Assembly: GCF_001678755.1 (NCBI RefSeq)
Contig: NZ_LZDS01000025.1
Location: 1-64,000, forward strand
Source: Acinetobacter gandensis
GTDB taxonomy: Bacteria > Pseudomonadota > Gammaproteobacteria > Pseudomonadales > Moraxellaceae
DNA: 64,000 nt
Direction of reading: 5' to 3'
Shown in pieces: positions 18,445-29,462 of the stretch. The number at the start of each line of letters is the position of its first letter. The stretch's first letter is position 1. The position numbers and the translations under genes were made by a program. A model generated the notes under the pieces. The model did not search any database, had not been told where the DNA came from, and was given only the letters and a program-made list of their open reading frames with translations.

Positions 18445-21400
18445 ATGGCTAAACGTACAGACATTAAAAGCATCTTAATTATTGGTGCTGGTCCGATTGT
18501 CATCGGTCAAGCATGTGAGTTTGACTACTCAGGTGCTCAAGCATGTAAAGCCCTTCGTGAAGAAGGCTACCGTGTTATTTTGGTAAACTCTAACCCAGCA
18601 ACCATTATGACTGACCCTGCTATGGCAGACGCAACTTACATTGAGCCGATCACTTGGCAAACTGTAGCTGCAATCATTGAGAAAGAACGTCCAGATGCAG
18701 TTCTTCCTACAATGGGTGGTCAAACTGCATTGAACTGTGCCCTTGCCCTCGATGAGCACGGCATTTTAGCAAAATTCAATGTTGAATTGATTGGTGCGAC
18801 CAAAGAAGCAATCGAAAAAGCTGAAGACCGTAAACTGTTCGACCAGGCAATGCGTAAAATTGGTCTTGAATGTCCAAAAGCTGACATTGCTGAGTCAATG
18901 GAACAAGCGTTAGAAATTCAAGCACGTTTCGGCTTCCCTGTGATTATCCGCCCATCATTCACCATGGGTGGTTCTGGTGGCGGTATCGCATACAACCGTG
19001 AGGAATTCATCGAAATCTGTGAACGCGGTTTCGATCTTTCTCCAACCAAACAGTTATTGATCGATGAATCTTTAATTGGCTGGAAAGAATACGAGATGGA
19101 AGTTGTTCGTGACAAAAACGACAACTGTATCATTGTATGTACCATTGAAAACTTTGACCCAATGGGCGTACACACTGGTGACTCAATCACTGTTGCTCCT
19201 GCGCAAACATTGACAGACAAAGAATTCCAACTTCTACGTAATGCATCTTTAGCTGTACTTCGTGAAATTGGTGTTGAAACTGGCGGTTCTAACGTTCAGT
19301 TCGGTATTAACCCGAAAGACGGCCGTATGGTTGTAATCGAGATGAACCCACGTGTTTCTCGTTCATCTGCACTTGCGTCTAAAGCAACGGGTTTCCCAAT
19401 TGCAAAAATCGCGGCGAAATTGGCTGTAGGTTATACCCTTGATGAGTTGAAAAACGACATCACTGGCGGTACAACCCCTGCATCTTTCGAACCAGCAATT
19501 GACTATGTTGTAACAAAGATTCCTCGTTTCAACTTCGAGAAATTCCCGCAAGCGGACGCAACTTTGACGACTCAGATGAAATCTGTCGGTGAGGTAATGG
19601 CAATTGGCCGTAACTTCCAAGAGTCTGTGTCTAAAGCGCTTCGTGGTCTTGAAGTTGGCGCATGTGGTTTTGATGAAAAAATCGCAGTGGGTACTGAAGG
19701 CGCACGTGAAAAAATTCTCGTTGAATTGAAAGTTCCAGGTCCAGAGCGTATTTGGTACGTAGGTGATGCATTCCGTCACGGTTTCACACTTGATGAAGTA
19801 TTTGAAGCAACCAAAATTGACCGTTGGTTCTTGATTCAAATCGAAGACATCATCAAAACTGAAAACCAAATCAAAACTTTAGGTTTTGGTGATTTGAATG
19901 CGGACAACATCCGTTCGTTCAAACGCAAAGGTTTATCAGATCTTCGCATTGCGGACTTGATGGGCATTTCACAAAAACAATTCCGTAAACACCGTTGGAA
20001 CTTGGGCGTAACTCCAGTTTACAAACGTGTAGATACATGTGCTGCAGAATTCGAATCTGATACAGCTTACATGTACTCTACTTACGATGAAGAATGTGAA
20101 GCGAATCCATCTAACCGTGACAAAATCATGGTGATCGGTGGTGGTCCTAACCGTATTGGTCAAGGTATCGAATTCGATTACTGCTGTGTACACGCTGCCC
20201 TTGCAATGCGTGATGACGGCTATGAAACAATCATGGTGAACTGTAACCCTGAAACTGTTTCTACAGATTACGACACATCTGATCGTTTGTACTTCGAACC
20301 AATTACTTTGGAAGATGTACTTGAAATCGTGCGTATCGAGAAGCCTAAAGGCATTATCGTTCAGTACGGTGGTCAAACTCCGCTTAAATTGGCTCGTGCT
20401 TTAGAAGAAGCTGGTGCGCCAATTATCGGTACATCTCCAGACGCAATTGACCGTGCGGAAGACCGTGAACGTTTCCAACAAATGATTCAACGTCTGCAAC
20501 TTCGTCAACCAAACAACAGCATTGTTAAATCTGCTGAAGAAGGTATGGCTGAAGCGGCAAAAGTTGGTTATCCATTAGTTGTACGTCCATCTTACGTACT
20601 TGGTGGTCGTGCAATGGAAATCGTGTACAACGATGACGAATTGAAACGCTACCTACGTGACGCGGTTCAAGCATCTAACGAAGCGCCAGTTCTACTTGAC
20701 CATTTCCTTGACGACGCGATTGAAGTTGACGTGGACTGCGTATCTGACGGTAAAGACGTTGTGATTGGCGGTATCATGCAGCACATCGAACAAGCTGGTA
20801 TTCACTCAGGTGACTCAGCATGTTCTATTCCTCCTTACTCTTTATCTCAAGAAGTACAGGACGAAATGCGTCGTCAAACGATCGCTATGGCAAAAGAGCT
20901 TGGCGTAATTGGTTTAATGAACGTTCAGTTTGCGGTTAAAGGTACTGACGTATACATCTTAGAAGTGAACCCACGTGCATCACGTACTGTGCCATTCGTT
21001 TCTAAATGTATCGGTGAGTCTTTAGCAAAAGTCGCTGCACGTTGTATGGCAGGTCAATCTCTTGTGTCACAAGGTTTCACTTCAGAGATTATTCCTGAAC
21101 ACTTCTCTGTAAAAGAAGCTGTGTTCCCATTCAACAAATTCCCTGGTGTTGACCCAATTCTTGGCCCTGAGATGAAATCTACTGGCGAAGTAATGGGTGT
21201 TGGTAAAACATTTGGTGAAGCATTCTATAAAGCTGTGTTAGGCTCGAATGATCGTTTACCAGGTCTACCAACTGAAGGCGAAGTAAAACATGCATTCTTA
21301 TCTGTTCGTCATTCTGACAAGCCACGTGCTGTTGGTATCGCGAAACAGTTGACAGATCTTGGCTTCAAAGTTATCGCGACTGGCGGTACTTATGATGTAA

Positions 21401-21675
21401 TTAAAGAAGCTGGTATTGAATGTGAACGTGTGAACAAAGTGACTGAAGGTCGTCCTAATATCGTCGATCGCTTGAAAAATGGCGAAGTTCACCTCATTAT
21501 CAATACAACTGAAGGCAAACAGGCTCAAGAAGATTCATTCTCGATCCGTCGCTCTGCACTACAAGGTAAAGTGTATTACACAACTACCCTTAACGGTGCT
21601 GATGCAGTATGCCAAGCTTTAGCAATTAAATTGCCAATGGATGTATATCGTCTACAAGACCTTACCAAAGGTTAA
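18445..21675 (+). CDS. carB: Carbamoyl-phosphate synthase large subunit
   Basis: The synthetase subunit: two homologous ATP-grasp halves (about 1-400 and 555-935) phosphorylate bicarbonate and carbamate, joined by an oligomerisation region. The C-terminal MGS-like domain (about 940-1076), with the [10 protein letters not shown] segment, is the allosteric domain that in E. coli binds UMP and ornithine. The length of 1076 residues is typical. The start has TAAGGAAG upstream. It is followed by a terminator and greA, an order shared with Pseudomonas. Confidence 0.98.
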   Translation: MAKRTDIKSILIIGAGPIVIGQACEFDYSGAQACKALREEGYRVILVNSNPATIMTDPAMADATYIEPITWQTVAAIIEKERPDAVLPTMGGQTALNCALALDEHGILAKFNVELIGATKEAIEKAEDRKLFDQAMRKIGLECPKADIAESMEQALEIQARFGFPVIIRPSFTMGGSGGGIAYNREEFIEICERGFDLSPTKQLLIDESLIGWKEYEMEVVRDKNDNCIIVCTIENFDPMGVHTGDSITVAPAQTLTDKEFQLLRNASLAVLREIGVETGGSNVQFGINPKDGRMVVIEMNPRVSRSSALASKATGFPIAKIAAKLAVGYTLDELKNDITGGTTPASFEPAIDYVVTKIPRFNFEKFPQADATLTTQMKSVGEVMAIGRNFQESVSKALRGLEVGACGFDEKIAVGTEGAREKILVELKVPGPERIWYVGDAFRHGFTLDEVFEATKIDRWFLIQIEDIIKTENQIKTLGFGDLNADNIRSFKRKGLSDLRIADLMGISQKQFRKHRWNLGVTPVYKRVDTCAAEFESDTAYMYSTYDEECEANPSNRDKIMVIGGGPNRIGQGIEFDYCCVHAALAMRDDGYETIMVNCNPETVSTDYDTSDRLYFEPITLEDVLEIVRIEKPKGIIVQYGGQTPLKLARALEEAGAPIIGTSPDAIDRAEDRERFQQMIQRLQLRQPNNSIVKSAEEGMAEAAKVGYPLVVRPSYVLGGRAMEIVYNDDELKRYLRDAVQASNEAPVLLDHFLDDAIEVDVDCVSDGKDVVIGGIMQHIEQAGIHSGDSACSIPPYSLSQEVQDEMRRQTIAMAKELGVIGLMNVQFAVKGTDVYILEVNPRASRTVPFVSKCIGESLAKVAARCMAGQSLVSQGFTSEIIPEHFSVKEAVFPFNKFPGVDPILGPEMKSTGEVMGVGKTFGEAFYKAVLGSNDRLPGLPTEGEVKHAFLSVRHSDKPRAVGIAKQLTDLGFKVIATGGTYDVIKEAGIECERVNKVTEGRPNIVDRLKNGEVHLIINTTEGKQAQEDSFSIRRSALQGKVYYTTTLNGADAVCQALAIKLPMDVYRLQDLTKG

Positions 21676-21691
21676 TTAGCTTCCAAGAAGT

Positions 21692-21721
21692 CCCGTCACC
21701 TTCTTGGTGGCGGGCTTTTTT
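21692..21721 (+). terminator. Terminator of carAB
   Basis: The 9-bp stem cccgtcacc/ggtggcggg (21692-21700 with 21706-21714, one G-U pair) is followed by c and a T-run. Confidence 0.92.
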
Positions 21722-21781
21722 CATTTGTAAATCAGTGTTTTTCTGATTTTTTCTTTTTTTAAACAAACATGAGGGACAACA

Positions 21782-22258
21782 ATGCAACGTTATCCTATGA
21801 CTCCCGAAGGCAAAATTGCCCTAGAGAAAGAATTACAGCAACTTAAAAGTGTTGATCGTCCACGTATTACTGCAGCAATTGCTGAAGCACGTGAACATGG
21901 GGATTTGAAAGAAAACGCGGAATACCATGCTGCGCGTGAGCAACAAGGTTTCTGTGAAGGCCGTATCCAAGATATCGAAGGTAAATTGGGTGCTTGCCAA
22001 GTCATTGATGTTAAAGACTTAGAGCAAAATGGTCGTGTGGTTTTCGGTGTGACTGTAACGATTGAAAACTTAGATACTGAAGAACAAAAAACTTACAAAA
22101 TCGTAGGTGATGACGAAGCAGACTTTAAGATCAACAAGATCTCTGTGAACTCTCCAATTGCGCGTGGTCTTTTGGGTAAAAACGAAGGCGACGACGTGAA
22201 AATCATCACACCACAAGGTGAAGTTGAGTACGAAGTTTCTAAAGTTGAATATCTTTAA
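21782..22258 (+). CDS. greA: Transcription elongation factor GreA
   Basis: Rescues backtracked RNA polymerase by stimulating transcript cleavage. It has 158 residues, the family standard: an N-terminal coiled coil (about 1-75), with the acidic tip residues in the [19 protein letters not shown] region, and a C-terminal FKBP-like domain (about 80-158) containing [11 protein letters not shown]. The ribosome-binding site is GAGGGACAAC. It has its own promoter region after the carB terminator and a terminator after it. Confidence 0.97.
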   Translation: MQRYPMTPEGKIALEKELQQLKSVDRPRITAAIAEAREHGDLKENAEYHAAREQQGFCEGRIQDIEGKLGACQVIDVKDLEQNGRVVFGVTVTIENLDTEEQKTYKIVGDDEADFKINKISVNSPIARGLLGKNEGDDVKIITPQGEVEYEVSKVEYL

Positions 22259-22280
22259 TTCATTAAGATAAGCAATTTTA

Positions 22281-22305
22281 AGCCCCTCTTTTGAGGGGTT
22301 TTTTA
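22281..22305 (+). terminator. Terminator of greA
   Basis: The stem cccctc/gaggggt (22283-22288 with 22293-22298) has a tttt loop and is followed by a T-run. Confidence 0.92.
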
Positions 22306-22449
22306 TTGTTCTATGTTTTTCGCTTAGGTCATGCATGCTATCGAGTGACCAAAATGTACGTTCAGCAACAATAGTCGACTGAATACGTCATTGTTCAAAT
22401 GGCTTATTTCATTAAAGTGTTATCTAAAACAAAAGAGTCATAACACACG

Positions 22450-23322
22450 ATGAAATTTGGACATGCAAGCCGAACAGCGCAAGCTGCTGCTGCCATTCGC
22501 GCTAATCATTATCTATATACGAACCAACCTGTTTTTTCCGACCCTTATGCCTTTCATTTAACCAGTCCAATTTGGCGTCGACTCCTTTCAAATCGTACGT
22601 TTATAAAAGCGTTAAATAGCAAAATACCCAATCAAACGTTTGGATTACTCACTGCACAAGTCGTGGCTCGTTCACGCTATGCCGAAGATCAATTAGAAAT
22701 GGCACTACAACAAGGGATTAAACAATATGTGCTGATTGGTGCTGGCCTAGATTCTTTTGTCCTCCGTTTAGCTCAGAAGTACTCCGATATTAAAGTCTTT
22801 GAAGTTGATCACCCTGATACTCAGGCATTAAAAATACAAAGTCTACAAAAACTCGGCCATGTTCCAGACCATGTTGAATTTGTTTCAATTGATTTTGAAA
22901 AAGAAAATTTAGCGCATGCTTTAAAACGTAGTTCTTATAATATCGCGCAACCTGCTTTCTTTTCTTGGCTTGGAACGACGCATTACTTAAACCCAGAAAC
23001 AACTTTTAGCACCTTGCAAACCATTGCCGAATTTGCAGTCGCGGGCAGCGAATTAGTTTTAGATTATTCTATTCCCTATCAAGATTTAACAGGACTAGAG
23101 CGTGTCGGATCATTTGCTGTTTCCAAATTTACCTATTTTTTAAGTGAACCCATTATTGGGACATTTCACAGTGATGAGTTACACCGTGCCGTTTCAAGGC
23201 TAGGTTATGTGGTCTTAGAAGATTTATCTGCACATGACATTACTCAGCGTTATTTTGCAAATCGTAAGGATGGAATACGACATACTCAAGCCACGCATTT
23301 GCTGCATTTAAAACGGGCTTAA
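22450..23322 (+). CDS. Leucine-carboxyl-type SAM-dependent methyltransferase
   Basis: A class I methyltransferase of 290 residues resembling the PPM1/LCMT family common in actinobacteria and in natural-product clusters. It has [13 protein letters not shown] (about 74-86), the SAM motif [13 protein letters not shown] (about 97-109) and the acidic strand [12 protein letters not shown] (about 118-129). The substrate is unknown; bacterial members act on small molecules or proteins. It is 73 bp ahead of the CatB-like acetyltransferase in the same direction, in a stretch that looks accessory. A short inverted repeat (ggtca...tgacc) lies at about 22327-22350. Confidence 0.82.
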   Translation: MKFGHASRTAQAAAAIRANHYLYTNQPVFSDPYAFHLTSPIWRRLLSNRTFIKALNSKIPNQTFGLLTAQVVARSRYAEDQLEMALQQGIKQYVLIGAGLDSFVLRLAQKYSDIKVFEVDHPDTQALKIQSLQKLGHVPDHVEFVSIDFEKENLAHALKRSSYNIAQPAFFSWLGTTHYLNPETTFSTLQTIAEFAVAGSELVLDYSIPYQDLTGLERVGSFAVSKFTYFLSEPIIGTFHSDELHRAVSRLGYVVLEDLSAHDITQRYFANRKDGIRHTQATHLLHLKRA

Positions 23323-23395
23323 GCATTTATCTATAGTCGACATTTATAGTGAGTCAGCTAGAATAGTCACGCGAATCATTAAGCTATTTAAAATT

Positions 23396-24016
23396 ATGTC
23401 TGAAAAATTGATTAATTCACCTGTCAATCATTGGTGTGAGTTTGAGTTCATCTCTAAAACAGTGAAGAACCCTAATATTCACATCAAAGGGAATTATTCA
23501 TATTATTCTGCATATTGGGATCAAGGTTTTGAGCGTTGTGTGGTGCGTTATTTACATGATAAGCCTGCAACAGCTGAGAAGCCGATAGACCAGCTATATA
23601 TCGGTAATTTTGTCTGTTTTGGCGCAGAATGCGTGATTATGATGGGCGGCAACCAACTCCACCGCACGGACTGGATTTCAGCATTTCCGTTTGATACACG
23701 TAGTTTTGTACCTGCCGGTAACACAATCATTGGTGATGGCTGCTGGATCGGCTCACGTGCGATGATTATGCAAGGCGTTACACTCGGTGAAGGTGCTGTG
23801 GTGGCTACAGGCGCGGTGGTAACCAAAGATGTACCGCCTTATGCTGTTGTAGGCGGTGTACCTGCTAAAATTATTAAATATCGCTTTTCTGAAGAAGATA
23901 TCAAAAAACTGCTTTCACTCAAGCTCTATGACTTAGATGAAAAGCAGTTTTTAAAGATGCGGGAACAGTTGCAGACGGATAACATTGAATATATAGTAGA
24001 ATTCTTAAACAATTAA
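23396..24016 (+). CDS. CatB/Vat-like hexapeptide-repeat acetyltransferase
   Basis: A left-handed beta-helix acetyltransferase of 206 residues, of the xenobiotic acetyltransferase (type B chloramphenicol / streptogramin) kind. The catalytic His sits in GGNQLHR (His89), after the SYYS motif at about 35-38; hexapeptide repeats run through [10 protein letters not shown] (111-120) and ...[10 protein letters not shown] (151-160). Resistance enzymes and harmless sugar or metabolite acetyltransferases share this fold, so drug resistance is only a possibility. It differs from classical CatB in a shorter loop before the [11 protein letters not shown] segment. Confidence 0.8.
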   Translation: MSEKLINSPVNHWCEFEFISKTVKNPNIHIKGNYSYYSAYWDQGFERCVVRYLHDKPATAEKPIDQLYIGNFVCFGAECVIMMGGNQLHRTDWISAFPFDTRSFVPAGNTIIGDGCWIGSRAMIMQGVTLGEGAVVATGAVVTKDVPPYAVVGGVPAKIIKYRFSEEDIKKLLSLKLYDLDEKQFLKMREQLQTDNIEYIVEFLNN

Positions 24017-24054
24017 ACCCATGATTAAATTATTAAAATTCCTAAAGATTCTAT

Positions 24055-24753
24055 ATGCAAAGTATTTTGAGTTTTGTAAGTGAAAATCCTGTTTTCTTTA
24101 CCATATTATTTACACTTTCAAATATCTTATGGATGATATTTTCTTTTTACCAAAAACAAAAAAATGATAAATCTTTAATTGATTATAAAGCTGAAAAAGA
24201 CAAAGATTTGGAAAGCTTAAAACATAGTTTTGATTTAAAACTAGAAACAAAGAAAAAGAATTTTGGTATCAAGCAAGAAATTTATGGCGACTTCTTTAGT
24301 AAATTAGACAAATTTCATTCAAAAGCACAAATCGACTCACAAAAGTCAATCAACCTTTATATGCAAAAATTTTTGATTGATCTTTTTAATGCTTCTGAAA
24401 AAAATGATACCAATATGATAGCTCAAGTTACTAGTGAGTATCATCAAAACATCCAAAGCTTATTTGCAAATTTATCTAAAGAGCTAAATACATTACAAAA
24501 TGAATGCAATCGCTTGAAATTCTTTGCCCCTGATGCCATAAGAGACAAATTAGCTGAAATAACAATTGGCTATAAAAACGTTTTCGAAATGACAACTCAG
24601 TATATAAGTAACATCTCTAAACTATTTTTTGATGAATCCGCACAAAATGAGATAACCCAAAAATTTACAGTAGATATTCAGCCCATTTCAGAAAAATTAA
24701 AAAATGACATGGAAGAAATTGAAAAAATACTAAGATCAGATTTATTTTCATAA
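24055..24753 (+). CDS. AT-rich single-pass membrane coiled-coil protein, unknown function
   Basis: A protein of 232 residues: one membrane helix at about 12-32, then a lysine/glutamate-rich helical cytoplasmic part with coiled-coil character over about 40-230. I do not recognise the family. Its base composition is more AT-rich than that of the core genes around it, a sign of recent acquisition. It lies 38 bp after the acetyltransferase gene and is closed by a terminator, so the three genes 22450-24753 could be one transcript. Confidence 0.7.
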   Translation: MQSILSFVSENPVFFTILFTLSNILWMIFSFYQKQKNDKSLIDYKAEKDKDLESLKHSFDLKLETKKKNFGIKQEIYGDFFSKLDKFHSKAQIDSQKSINLYMQKFLIDLFNASEKNDTNMIAQVTSEYHQNIQSLFANLSKELNTLQNECNRLKFFAPDAIRDKLAEITIGYKNVFEMTTQYISNISKLFFDESAQNEITQKFTVDIQPISEKLKNDMEEIEKILRSDLFS

Positions 24754-24759
24754 AAATAG

Positions 24760-24783
24760 CCACTTAGGTTGAGTGGTTTTTTT
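24760..24783 (+). terminator. Terminator after the coiled-coil gene
   Basis: A short stem ccact/agtgg (24760-24764 with 24772-24776) is followed by seven T. It is weaker than its neighbours. Confidence 0.65.
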
Positions 24784-25158
24784 AATCATACAATAGCTAT
24801 TACATGTTTTAAAATAATAGCCCTGCACTATCATTATGAAATTTAGATTTTTTAGTCATAAGTTGTGCAAGGGATTTTGATAGATATAAATCAATTTATT
24901 TAAAAGAGTGAACACTTTCTTTTCCAATGAACACCTTCCCATACAGTTTCAATATTCTCAAAATTATCTTTAGCCCAGTTCAATTGGTTATCTATCATTT
25001 CTATTTATATTCATCAAGTTAACTATATATTAAGTATAACAGTAGCTCTATAAATTAACATTTAACACATGAGCATCTCGCAACTTGTCATAGCCTTTTC
25101 TCTAAATTCATACTATAAAGAACTCACAAAATAAAAAGATCACTACTTTTCAGGATGA
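24784..25158. other. Gene-free AT-rich stretch with a possible coding remnant
   Basis: In these 375 bases I see no full gene. On the minus strand 24998-24900 reads ATG to TAA for 32 codons with protein-like content (MIDNQLNWAKDNF start), which may be the relic of a lost gene. It has no ribosome-binding site. The promoter of the gene at 25159 is probably within the last 100 bases. Confidence 0.4.
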
Positions 25159-25740
25159 ATGATGACGAGAACCACTCAATTCTCAGGCATATTTATACTT
25201 GCCCTACTGGCAGCAGTCGTCGCAACTTTTTGCGATGCGATTCATGTCTATACCCAGACGCTTAGTTATCCAGACCCAATATTTTTTAATCAGGCTTGGT
25301 GGGTATTCCCCGGCTTTTTTATTGCCTTTGCTTTCATGGCATTTAGCTACATCCAACTTACGCAACTATTCAAACACTATGTGATGACTCAGCTCAGTTG
25401 CCATCACGACGGTACAGCTCCATTGATTGAGGCTTTGGTGCTCTTTGCGATTGTCTACATACTCAGTGGTTTTGGTAACTTCCACCCAGAAGCATTGTGC
25501 TGGATTTTCTATATTAGCTTTTTTATTCGCTGGTTATTTAGCTATGAGCGTACATGGCTACTGATATTAGCCATTATGCTTGCCATTGGCGGCATGTTCT
25601 TTGAAGGACTATTAGCTGAATTTGGGTTAGTCAAATATCGCTATTCAGAAGTTTTTAATGTGCCGTATTGGCTCGGTGGCGTATATATGCATGGCGCATT
25701 TGCCTTACGTGCAGGTATGCGTCGTTTTATTTATCGTTAA
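25159..25740 (+). CDS. Multi-pass membrane protein, conserved hypothetical
   Basis: A protein of 193 residues with about five or six membrane helices (near 8-26, 42-66, 84-104, 108-126, 132-150 and 165-183). The C-terminal block YWLGGVYMHGAFALR is the most family-like feature; it recalls INSIG-like and related small integral membrane proteins, but I would not assign a function. Two ATGs occur in a row (25159 and 25162), with AGGATGA just upstream. It is monocistronic, with a strong bidirectional terminator. Confidence 0.7.
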   Translation: MMTRTTQFSGIFILALLAAVVATFCDAIHVYTQTLSYPDPIFFNQAWWVFPGFFIAFAFMAFSYIQLTQLFKHYVMTQLSCHHDGTAPLIEALVLFAIVYILSGFGNFHPEALCWIFYISFFIRWLFSYERTWLLILAIMLAIGGMFFEGLLAEFGLVKYRYSEVFNVPYWLGGVYMHGAFALRAGMRRFIYR

Positions 25741-25770
25741 TTTTTTAAATTTGGAAGATTTAGAAATAAA

Positions 25771-25801
25771 AAAAGACCACTCAATCGGAGTGGTCTTTTT
25801 T
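25771..25801. terminator. Bidirectional terminator
   Basis: The stem gaccactc/gagtggtc (25775-25782 with 25788-25795) has flanking A and T runs. It ends the 25159 gene and, on the minus strand, lies just beyond the tRNA-Met 3' end. Confidence 0.92.
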
Positions 25802-25807
25802 TGAATA

Positions 25808-25884
25808 TGGTGGCTATGACGAGACTTGAACTTGTGACCCCCGCATTATGAGTGCGGTGCTCTAACCAACTGAGCTACATAGCC
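25808..25884 (-). tRNA. tRNA-Met (anticodon CAT, elongator)
   Basis: A 77-nt tRNA with encoded CCA. The acceptor GGCTATG pairs with CATAGCC, the anticodon loop is CTCATAA with anticodon CAT, and the T-loop is TTCAAGT. The first acceptor pair is matched, as in elongator and not initiator tRNA. Confidence 0.95.
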
Positions 25885-25899
25885 TTAAACTGTGCGCGC

Positions 25900-25928
25900 A
25901 TTATGGAGGGATATTTAAATATCGTCAA
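25900..25928 (-). promoter_or_regulatory. tRNA-Met promoter
   Basis: On the minus strand TTGACG (25928-25923) and CATAAT (25905-25900) are spaced by 17 bases, with a gcgcgcac discriminator before the tRNA. It lies between rnpB and the tRNA, so the tRNA need not depend on rnpB transcription. Confidence 0.8.
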
Positions 25929-25961
25929 GCCCATAATGCGCGTATTTGATCAAAATTTGTT

Positions 25962-26340
<379 letters not shown>

Positions 26341-26363
26341 GCGAATTCTAACAAATTTGCAAA

Positions 26364-26627
26364 CTAATTGCTTGATGTTTTTTGAGCAATCAGTTTTTCA
26401 TACTTCTGCAAAAGTTGCTCTTGGGTTTCTGCATGCGATGGATCAAGCGGAATACAATCTACAGGACAAAACAACTGACATTGTGGTTTGTCATGATGAC
26501 CTACACACTCCGTACATAGGTCTGGATTAATTTCATAAATGACCTCACCCATAAAAATTGCCTCATTTGGGCATACAGGTTCACAAACATCGCAATTGAT
26601 GCATTCATCAGTGATATATAAAGACAC
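26364..26627 (-). CDS. YfhL-type 2[4Fe-4S] ferredoxin
   Basis: A small ferredoxin of 87 residues. The first cluster motif is CINCDVCEPVCPNEA and the second set is CTECVG...CQLFCPVDC, with the long insert typical of the Alvin-type/YfhL group. I start it at GTG 26627 (MSLYITDECINC), as in homologues, two bases below the coaD stop codon. The longer frame to 26684 overlaps coaD and is not needed. Placement next to coaD is conserved in pseudomonads. The electron partner is unknown. Confidence 0.92.
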   Translation of the reverse strand: MSLYITDECINCDVCEPVCPNEAIFMGEVIYEINPDLCTECVGHHDKPQCQLFCPVDCIPLDPSHAETQEQLLQKYEKLIAQKTSSN

Positions 26628-26628
26628 T

Positions 26629-27135
<507 letters not shown>

Positions 27136-27258
27136 TTATTTTGTAGATGGGTATTTTAGCAAAATCTTGATTTATAGGTGAAGTAACTCGATTAATTTAA
27201 AGACTTCATCTCTTCAAAAGTTCGGGTACAATAGTCTTAAGTTTGGAAGTATTAGATT

Positions 27259-27738
27259 ATGGCGAAAGCAAGTATTGTAGTTAAAAAGAATAACGGCGGA
27301 ACGATTGCACTCAACAAGCGTGCTCGTCATGATTATTTTATCGAAGAAAAATTTGAAGCTGGCCTTTCTCTACAAGGCTGGGAAGTCAAGTCTATGCGCG
27401 CGGGTCGTATGACCATTGTGGAAAGTTATATTACATTTAAAAATGGTGAAGCTTTCTTATTTGGTGCGCAAGTACAGCCTTTACTCAGTGCTTCAACACA
27501 TGTTGTACCTGAAGCGACACGTACACGTAAGCTTTTACTTAATCGTCGTGAAATTGAAAAGTTACAAGGTGCGATTAACCAAAAAGGCTATTCGTGTGTG
27601 CCTTTAGCGTGTTATTGGAAAGGACCAAATGCCAAATTGGAAATTGCTTTGGTAAAAGGTAAGCAATTACATGACAAACGCGCGACTGAAAAAGACCGTG
27701 ACTGGCAACGTGATAAAGCACGGATTTTCCATAAATAA
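27259..27738 (+). CDS. smpB: SsrA-binding protein
   Basis: The tmRNA partner needed for trans-translation and ribosome rescue. It has 159 residues in an OB-fold, with [12 protein letters not shown] (19-30), [13 protein letters not shown] (38-50) and a basic C-terminal tail ([13 protein letters not shown]) that enters the mRNA channel. The tmRNA gene itself is not in this window. It is monocistronic, followed by a strong terminator. Confidence 0.97.
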   Translation: MAKASIVVKKNNGGTIALNKRARHDYFIEEKFEAGLSLQGWEVKSMRAGRMTIVESYITFKNGEAFLFGAQVQPLLSASTHVVPEATRTRKLLLNRREIEKLQGAINQKGYSCVPLACYWKGPNAKLEIALVKGKQLHDKRATEKDRDWQRDKARIFHK

Positions 27739-27760
27739 GTCCGCATGTAGATACAAAATA

Positions 27761-27787
27761 AAAAAACCTCCAATTCGGAGGTTTTTT
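27761..27787. terminator. Bidirectional terminator after smpB
   Basis: The stem aaacctcc/ggaggttt (27764-27771 with 27777-27784) has an A-run before and a T-run after. It is shared with the convergent gene at 27806. Confidence 0.92.
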
Positions 27788-27805
27788 ATATGTTGCAATC
27801 AGCAT

Positions 27806-29230
27806 TTAACAGAATTTCAAACCACCAAAACAGTTCGGTGCAAAACCTTGCCCATTTAGGATTAAGTTTTCAACATTAAGTTTTAGTGGTGACTTGCTTA
27901 AATCCACATTACCAATATTTGCTGTCAAAGCACCAATTTTTAATAAACCACCCAAATCGCTGGTCTTGGCAGGATTAGTATTTAGGTAAGCACTGACTGC
28001 TGTACCAATTTGAGGAAAAAACTGTTCAATATTAATTAAATCTTGTGGAATCACTTCACCAATGTTTACAGGATCTTTAGCCGATAACCACCATCCTGTT
28101 TGAGCAATATCATCGTCATTGGTGCCCAACCACTTAATGGCTTGCTTTTGTAGACTAAGTGACATTGCTGAATTAATTGGTAAGTTATGAATTAAACCCA
28201 ATGATTGTTTTAATGTTAAATCCGCAGTGATTCCCGTAATTTTACCGCTCATATAGACATTTTCAAATTTTGAACCTGTGGGTGCGAGCAGACAGGCTAA
28301 CCAATCACACCCTGTCACCGTGGCAGTTACCTTACCGCCAAGAGCTGTCACACCCGTGGGGTTACCATTCGCGTTATAACTTACAGTCCCAGCTGCTGGA
28401 TATCCACTTTTGTCATCACCCAGTAAGATATCTGGGACTTTGACTTGTGATACCAACGTCACATCTTTCATCCGCGTACCATTCACCACAATTGCCGGTG
28501 TGGTAAATGGATTACGCTCGATATTTGGGATATTAAAACCACCCGCTGTGGTTTTAAAATCAACCTCGGCCAAGCCTCCCAAGCCTAAAGCTTGAAGTCG
28601 CCCAGTCACTGATAAATTACCGTATTGATTTGAACCGTACAGGTTATATCGCGTGCCAGCTGTACTTGCGAGACCTTTAATCATACCACTACTATCGGAC
28701 TGTACTTTCATATAACCAGATAAGTTATTAATACCATTGGGTTTGCTGGTATTTTCTGTACCTGTAGTTAATAAACCTACCACTTTATCTGCACTCAAAC
28801 GGAAGCCAACAACCTCACGTTGCGATGCACTTTTTGGATTTTTTATTGCAAGTTCTATGAATGGATTGGTTAATTTTGCAGAAGAACTAGCACGGCCATC
28901 CGAAGAGCTACTTTGCCCGCTCAGACTTAAATTATCGATATCAATATCGCATGCACCCGCGCCATTTACACCGCCACATCCAAGCCTTAGGCTTTTAACA
29001 TTGACGTTAATATCCATTTCAGCATCCATACCAAGTTTATAAAAACCGACATTGGCTGCTTTCATCAAAGCATTGGTATTCTCAGGATCAACAACACTCA
29101 GATTAATTAATGCAGCACCATCAATACTAGACAACTCTTGATCATCTAAGCTTACAAGGCCTTCATTAGCGTATACAAATGATGTGAGCGACAAGGCAGA
29201 TAACGCAATGATTAATGCTGATTTTTTCAT
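27806..29230 (-). CDS. Large exported protein of unknown function
   Basis: A 474-residue protein with a clear signal peptide (residues 1-21, cleavage near VYA-NEG). The mature start, SLDDQELSSIDGAALINL, resembles the N-terminal motif of some Acinetobacter exported proteins (DUF6160/FilA-like). The rest is Gly/Ser/Asn-rich and beta-strand-like, with paired cysteines in short loops (LGCGG...GACD, GCDWLACL) and at the extreme C-terminus (NCFGGLKFC). There is no lipobox and no recognised enzyme domain. It is monocistronic with its own terminator. A surface or outer-membrane role is inferred. Confidence 0.75.
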   Translation of the reverse strand: MKKSALIIALSALSLTSFVYANEGLVSLDDQELSSIDGAALINLSVVDPENTNALMKAANVGFYKLGMDAEMDINVNVKSLRLGCGGVNGAGACDIDIDNLSLSGQSSSSDGRASSSAKLTNPFIELAIKNPKSASQREVVGFRLSADKVVGLLTTGTENTSKPNGINNLSGYMKVQSDSSGMIKGLASTAGTRYNLYGSNQYGNLSVTGRLQALGLGGLAEVDFKTTAGGFNIPNIERNPFTTPAIVVNGTRMKDVTLVSQVKVPDILLGDDKSGYPAAGTVSYNANGNPTGVTALGGKVTATVTGCDWLACLLAPTGSKFENVYMSGKITGITADLTLKQSLGLIHNLPINSAMSLSLQKQAIKWLGTNDDDIAQTGWWLSAKDPVNIGEVIPQDLINIEQFFPQIGTAVSAYLNTNPAKTSDLGGLLKIGALTANIGNVDLSKSPLKLNVENLILNGQGFAPNCFGGLKFC

Positions 29231-29387
29231 TATTAATTAATCCTTTTTCATATTTCCACCCATCCCGAGTGGATTTTTATGAGAAGATTAAATCAATAGT
29301 TTTTGAGCAAATGAATATCATTTTTGTGACACGTATCACAGATAAATGATACATAATGCCAATAAGTATGCATAAACACTCAATAAA

Positions 29388-29420
29388 AAAGCCTGAAGAT
29401 ATTTTATTCTCCAGGCTTTT
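29388..29420 (-). terminator. Terminator after the flavodoxin gene
   Basis: On the minus strand the stem agcctg/caggct, with a long loop (about 29390-29418), is followed by a T-run (the A-run at about 29384-29390). It lies 45 bp beyond the stop of the 29463 gene. Confidence 0.75.
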
Positions 29421-29462
29421 CAGTGATTTATATCATAATTTCTAAGTGTATTTTCTTACAAA

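Noticed and set aside
18529..21528. Minus-strand frames across carB
   Set aside because: They are antisense shadows, with no ribosome-binding sites and no recognisable content.
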